From the NCBI RefSeq assembly GCF_019703515.2, contig NC_059379.1, positions 23,735,880-23,799,879 of the forward strand: 64,000 nucleotides of DNA, in the 5' to 3' direction. A model generated the notes under the pieces. That model was not told the origin of the DNA, ran no database searches, and was given only the letters and a program-made list of their open reading frames with translations. This document shows positions 58,761 through 64,000 of the stretch, piece by piece. The position numbers and the translations under genes are program-made. Origin of the DNA: Myxocyprinus asiaticus (Eukaryota > Chordata > Actinopteri > Cypriniformes > Catostomidae). The stretch's first letter is position 1; each line of letters opens with the position of its first letter.

Positions 58761-59665
58761 CTTATTTGAATAAAAGCAATAAAAATATTTTTAGCTCCAT
58801 TATATTTCTCTGTTTTAGAAGTGATGCAAATTTTGATAGCAAAATGCCCATATTTCAGTGATGCAGTCATTAAATTACTCACAAAGTAATCTATGTAATC
58901 TAGGAAAATTAGGATTATTACTGTAGTTATTATTTTGCCTCTTACTATTTTTAAGAAGCATAATTTGGAAGAAAAAAGTAAGCATCTCATGACAATGGAG
59001 AAGGTTCACAATGACTTATCCACAAAACTGAGAACTTGCTCTTTTGCAAATAAAAACAAAAATTCCCACACCTGTGAATAAGTATCAAAACAATAACATA
59101 TGTCTTGTGAGAAAATTAATGATTGCAGCAGTAATCCCAGATTACACACAGATTGCAGATTTATTTTGTAACAGTAAACCCATGCTTTGGCAGGGATATA
59201 CTGTAAATAAAAGTGGTGCAGGAAGGGCTCAGTTAAATAAACTCTATTGTCCTGCACAAACAAGGAAAATAGTCAACTATTTTTTTTCTGTTACTGGAAC
59301 AGCTTTGTTGTGTCCAAGAAATTGACTAATATGCCTTTATGGCTTGCTGTTCAAAGAACCACCTTGATACACCTATTCTGTGTAAGTAAACAGGAGACTA
59401 AGCCTTCTTATCTTTTTTTAAAACATCCTGTATTGTACTTGGTGCACATGGATTAATAAAAATGCACAGATCTTTTAGCCTACAGTTTCTTCAAAAAATA
59501 ATTCTAAAATAAATGCATTTCAATTTCATGACAAAATTCCAACAAACTGACTTGAGTAATTTTTAACAAAAATAGAAATAAAAATCTATATAAAAATCTC
59601 TATATAAATATAAGATATATAATATCCTAAGTTTTATTATTTAAATTAAGTTAAAAATGACTATT

Positions 59666-59702
<37 letters not shown>

Positions 59703-62700
59703 GAAATTGAAATCTGTAATATGCTTAAATGCATTTTATCTTAAAAATAGGCCAACATAGTATTCAATAAGTTTGTGCCTAGAAGATATGCCTCAATCGG
59801 CCAAGGTCTTGTGAGAGTCACATTTGCTGCTATTAAGTTGAATGTTAGGAGTATGGTTAATGTTAGAGTTAGGTTTAGATGTAGGGTTTCAGTAGGACTC
59901 CAAATAAACACAAAAGTGTATGAATGTCACATGCAACTTTCAAGAGAGTTTTTGCAGAACTAGGGTTCCCTTCTAGACAGGACCGTCCAAGACCTGAACT
60001 GGGTGTGTCAAATAAGGGAGACATGCTAAATGTGCAGTGCTGCTGGAGACTCCAGGAATAGTGTGAAAACACCTGGACTAATAAAAAAATAAAAAAATAA
60101 ATCACCAAATATCATTATCAAATATATATGTTCTGACATATTTCAGAGAATTAGTAAATGCATAGTGGTGTCTTACATTTAGCTATTTTGTATAGGTTAA
60201 ATGGCAAAAAAGATAATCTGGTACATCATGAGAAGTTCAACCTGAACCTCGATAACACATTCCAGTCATTTCTTTGTCCTTATGTTTGAATAATGAACAC
60301 TAATTTTAGAGCATTTCCTGAATAATAGATCAAGAAATATTCACAGGTCAACTAACATCCTCAAGAGGGCTGAAACTAATAACAAAGCACAATGAAGATG
60401 GGATAACAGACATGAGTAGGCCTGATTTTTCAGTTAAAATAGAAACAAAAGCTTTTATTGAAAAGCTTTTAATAAATAGATTCTGAAAGAGAATGCGGAC
60501 ATTTTGTTAATATGATGATGAGACATTACTTTTGCACGCAAGCAGTACTTTTCACATTCATCACTGTTAAGTAACAATGATGCGAAATAAAGAACAAGGT
60601 TTCCATGGCAAAATATTTCCAAAACCATGTTGCAGACTGGCGAACAAAAGGCCATTGTCCAGAGTTATCCAGTTGCTCTTTCTTGGGACAGGCCAAGAGG
60701 CAGTGTTGATAATGATATGAATAATGAAATGTTAGAACGTGACTCACAACTGGCACAGGTTTGGACCATTTCCCGTAGCTTTTGTGCAGTGGTGATTCAT
60801 AACCTGTGCTGCCTCTCTTTTATTACTTAAATATGCTTTTTGCATTTATCAAACACAATGTATGAAGTTGTTATTGTTTTCATAATTAAATGCATTTATA
60901 GCAGCTGTCGTAAAATGACGAAACTTTAATTATTGCCCATGAGCATGAAGGTATGCAAGTCGTTTCAGATAAGGTTAGCAATTGTAAAAAGCCTTTTCCG
61001 GGTTCAGCAAATGATACAACTCTTCACATGTAATTCAAAAGTGTTGTCTTTAGAGTCATAAATCCTTGTGAATGCGAGAGGAAACGTTGAAGATGGTTAT
61101 GTGATTTGACATGACTTGTTGAACTATCTTGTGGTCATGTATGTGGCTTGCTTAGAAGCAATTTAGTGTGGTCATACACTGAAGACAAATGGTACCCTTC
61201 AATTTTTACCTCAAGGATCTATTTCTACTTGATCTTACCCATTAAGTTTGCCTTCGTTGGTGTAATCTATATTGTCAGGTTAATTTAGTCAAATTAAATA
61301 ACATCTGTGACTCTAAAACAAGAAGCATATTTTACCTGACAAAACATTTTTAACAGTGTTTATGAAGTGCCTGTGACCAAAATAAATCCTTAATTTTAAC
61401 AAAAATTACAGTTTTACTCCACTGACAGTTAGGTTTAGGGTTGGGATTAGATAGTAGTGTTAATAAAATATGCATTCCTTTTGACCTTAATACATCATTT
61501 GCAACTAAAAATACCACTTGCTTTTGGTGCCATCTTGTGGACATTTCATCCAGAAAATGGTCAATAACACTTCCAGCTTCATCCACTGAGGGCAGTGGTT
61601 CAAATTTTGGTGAGAACAGACCGATTTCAGCAACAGAACTTTCAACCTCTTGTTACAGTGTTCACGGTTTGATTACTCACTGTTGTTCTGTAACTATTTT
61701 GAGACTTTGAGCAGCGCTGCAGTGGAGTGTTGCGCAAGTAAATGTGTCTGTTTTGCTTTGGTCACACTGTGTGTTTGAGCGGACGCACTGTACTTTTTGC
61801 GACCAGGTAAAATTGTTATCATATTGCTTCATTTTCCATGGCCATTCAAAATAATAGTAATAGTAAATGAAGGTACACTTATGACATCAAATATTTTATT
61901 TTAGTACATGGACATTCAAAAGTATGTTGGACATTTTTTTTTTAATTATTTATATATATTTATGTTATGTTAATAGAGTGTCTTTTTCACTGTATAAAAG
62001 TTTGCATTCATAGTAACACTGTTTTGAACCCTATTATTCCACCCCACCCCAAAAGAAAGAAAGAAAGTCATACACATCAGACACCAGTATTCATATTGAT
62101 AATTATAGATCTCAAATTGATGCCTATCAATCCATCTCTTTATATAACACTTAATACGCATGCGCATGGCGTCATCGTTTTCACAAATTTGCACTTTGAA
62201 ACCCGTTTTCAAAAGTTTGCATTTTCAGGCCACAAAACGCCGTTGTCGTGTAAACGAACAGCCAAAACGCATAAAAAGTTTTCTGTTTTTAGTTGAAAAC
62301 GTTGTCATGTAAACATGATAACCTCAACTTCCAAAAAAGGAGGTAACTTTTATGGTAAGTAGCCATAGCAACACTTTCTCTGAACATAACCTGCTTCGAC
62401 CGCTGTTTTTTTTTTTTTCTTTTCTTTTTTTTTCTTTTTTTTTTTTTTTATATACAGCCGTCAGAATAAAACCACAAAATATATTTTTGTATCCTGCGGT
62501 GATTATTTTCAACCCACTGACTACAAATAAATAAGATTAATATTATTTTTTGTTTGATTATAGTTATGCTTTGAATGTTTGTATTTTATAATTAAACCTT
62601 GCATATGTCCACTACATCAATCATTAAAAGCCTCAATAAACCTACATGCCTCTGAGTTCTTAAATAGGAACACTGTGGTGATCAGTGGTACTGTAATTCG

Positions 62701-62877
62701 CCGGCATTTTAAAGCCCCCAGTGAACAGTTTTACAGAAAATCAGGCCTTGGTCATGTGTTCAATGGAGACGTTAAAGGCGTCCATAGAAATGATTAGTTT
62801 TTTTGTTTTTGTTTTTGTTTTTTTCCTTCTGTTTTATATGGATGTATCAGGCAGGCAGACATTTCAGATGAGCCGCT
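58761..62877. other. AT-rich intergenic sequence, no gene seen
   Basis: Contains a T-run at 59669-59699, a T/C-rich run at about 62405-62450 and, around 62140-62330, GTTTTCA/TGAAAAC-rich sequence (GTTGAAAACGTTGTCATGTA) like a hAT-type repeat end. None of the frames shows a domain. Confidence 0.35.
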
Positions 62878-63136
62878 AAAACAGACAGACAGAGAGACAG
62901 ACATACAGATAGATAACACTGACATTTAAACATCATAAATATGAATTGTTTCATGAAAGGAACAAGGGGATATATGAAATTCTACAGAAACTTTAACTAC
63001 AACACTACGTCACAATGTCTACATGCGCACGTGCACGCACCCGTATTTTATAGCATATGGTCTTTTAAACGCTCATGTGAGATAAACAACACGCCTAAGG
63101 CCGCCTAATGGCTAAAGGTATAAATAATGAGGATGC
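62878..63136 (+). repeat. Inverted copy of the noxo1 upstream region
   Basis: Reads as the complement of 56423-56719, nearly base for base from the GATA units (62907) through GACATTTAAACATCATAAAT, the TACGTCA site (about 63007) and the TATAAATA box (63119-63126), to GAGGATGC at 63136, where similarity stops sharply. Small differences occur near 63090-63115. The TATA box points right, away from noxo1. Confidence 0.9.
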
Positions 63137-63550
63137 CCCCACCCCATGTTGAAACCAAATTTACACCCAAGAATTCCACAACATTATTTATTGCCCATTA
63201 AACAGAATCATCCTGCATTTCTTGTTTTCTGTTTGCTTCATTACTTTTTTGTTATGAGTCATTTTGACAGTCTGTTAGGTTAGATAACTGGTAATTTGTA
63301 ACATCTAATGTATTTGGATAAAACACCTAGGAATTTAATGGTGGTATAATTGCATAATATTGTCCATATTTAGGACTTACACCATTTTAAATAAGGTTCA
63401 TAATAAATGAGGTAGTCCTAGATAAGTTTGTGAACTATTGCAAAATTGTGGCGTTAACTACCACAGTGAAGTGATGAAGGACATAACAGGTTTTGTGCTT
63501 ACAGTATATAATTATCCTAGTGATGGATAATTTGCTTTCGATTTAATGTT
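63137..63550. other. Sequence downstream of the copied promoter, no gene seen
   Basis: If the copied promoter fires, transcription would enter this AT-rich stretch. No ATG-led frame of note or splice donor stands out. Confidence 0.35.
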
Positions 63551-63554
63551 ACAA

Positions 63555-63975
63555 CAAACACCAATCAACCACAACATTAAAACCACCTGCCTAATATTGT
63601 GTAGGTCCCACTTGTGTGTTGGTGCCAGACGGGCTTGTTTGAGTATGCCTGTAACTGTTGATCTCCTGGGATATTCACACACAACAGTCTCTAGAACTTA
63701 CTCTGAATGGTGCCAAAAACAAAAAACATCCAGTGAGCGGCAGTTCTGTGGATGGAAATACCTTGTTGATGAGAGAGTTCAACAGAGAATGTCCAGACTG
63801 GTTCGAACTGATAAAGTCTATGGTAACTCAGATAACTGCTCTGTACAATTGTGGTGAGAAGAATAGCATCAGAGAATGCTATTCTGAGATGCAGGTTGGC
63901 ACTGTTTTGGTGGCACAAGGGGGACCTACACAATATTAGGCAGGTGGTTTTCATGTTGTGGCTGAACAGTGTATA
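63555..63975. mobile_element. Dispersed inverted-repeat element with CCACAACATTAAAACCACCT ends
   Basis: Left: CAACCACAACATTAAAACCA, then CTGCCTAATATTGTGTAGGT. The right end is its complement (ACCTACACAATATTAGGCAG, ending at about 63970), about 50 bp per arm. The interior is a non-coding piece I recognise as a common fish repeat; frames on both strands (63546-63857, 63691-63954) are incidental. Confidence 0.7.
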
Positions 63976-64000
63976 ATTGCAGGACTTATTGTTGATATCT

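Noticed and set aside
63546..63954. Overlapping frames on both strands near the right edge
   Set aside because: They lie within a known-looking dispersed inverted repeat and have no domain.

Overview
The window looks like nuclear DNA of a teleost fish, most likely a cypriniform. It has vertebrate split genes with GT-AG introns. The intergenic DNA is full of fish-type transposons: Tc1 elements including a Sleeping Beauty-type copy, DIRS retrotransposons, L2- and L1/Tx1-type LINEs, a tRNA-derived SINE, and many short elements beginning TTAAAGG..AGTTCACCC. Family names come from recognising protein and repeat motifs by eye; no search was run.

Three host genes can be supported. (1) A tex2-like gene runs rightward from about 2.5 to 27.3 kb. 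It keeps ten recognisable coding exons with normal splice sites but carries at least three in-frame stops and three frame breaks, and its central SMP-domain exons are missing. I read it as an unprocessed, decaying pseudogene. (2) rnf151 (29.5-31.1 kb, leftward) is intact: four coding exons, a C3HC4 RING and TRAF-type zinc fingers, 252 codons; its first coding exon contributes only the start codon. (3) noxo1 (51.0-56.3 kb, leftward) is intact: eight exons, a PX domain, two SH3 domains and a long Ser-rich tail, 480 codons. RNF151 and NOXO1 are also close neighbours in mammals, which supports both calls. NOXO1 organises the NADPH-oxidase NOX1/NOX3 complex at membranes.

Region by region: 1-5.8 kb is upstream sequence and the first tex2-like intron, with a solo LTR at 2697-2930. 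5.8-27.3 kb holds the tex2-like exons. Its 13.9-20.7 kb intron contains an L1-type LINE split by a dead Tc1, and 20.8-26.8 kb holds an intact Tc1 (21239-22901) and a DIRS fragment where SMP exons should lie. 27.3-28.3 kb is a LINE fragment. 33.06-36.43 kb is an internally deleted DIRS element. 36.7-49.3 kb is a nested stack: an L1/Tx1 LINE flanked by a perfect 16-bp target duplication, holding an L2 LINE (which itself holds a SINE, a hAT-like element and a solo LTR) and a Sleeping Beauty-type Tc1. 50-56.3 kb is noxo1. 56.4-63.1 kb is mostly unique AT-rich sequence bounded by an inverted duplication of the noxo1 promoter. 63.5-64 kb is another dispersed inverted repeat.

The best leads are the inverted copy of the TATA-containing noxo1 upstream region at 62.88-63.14 kb, the splice-intact tex2-like pseudogene, and the datable insertion stack.
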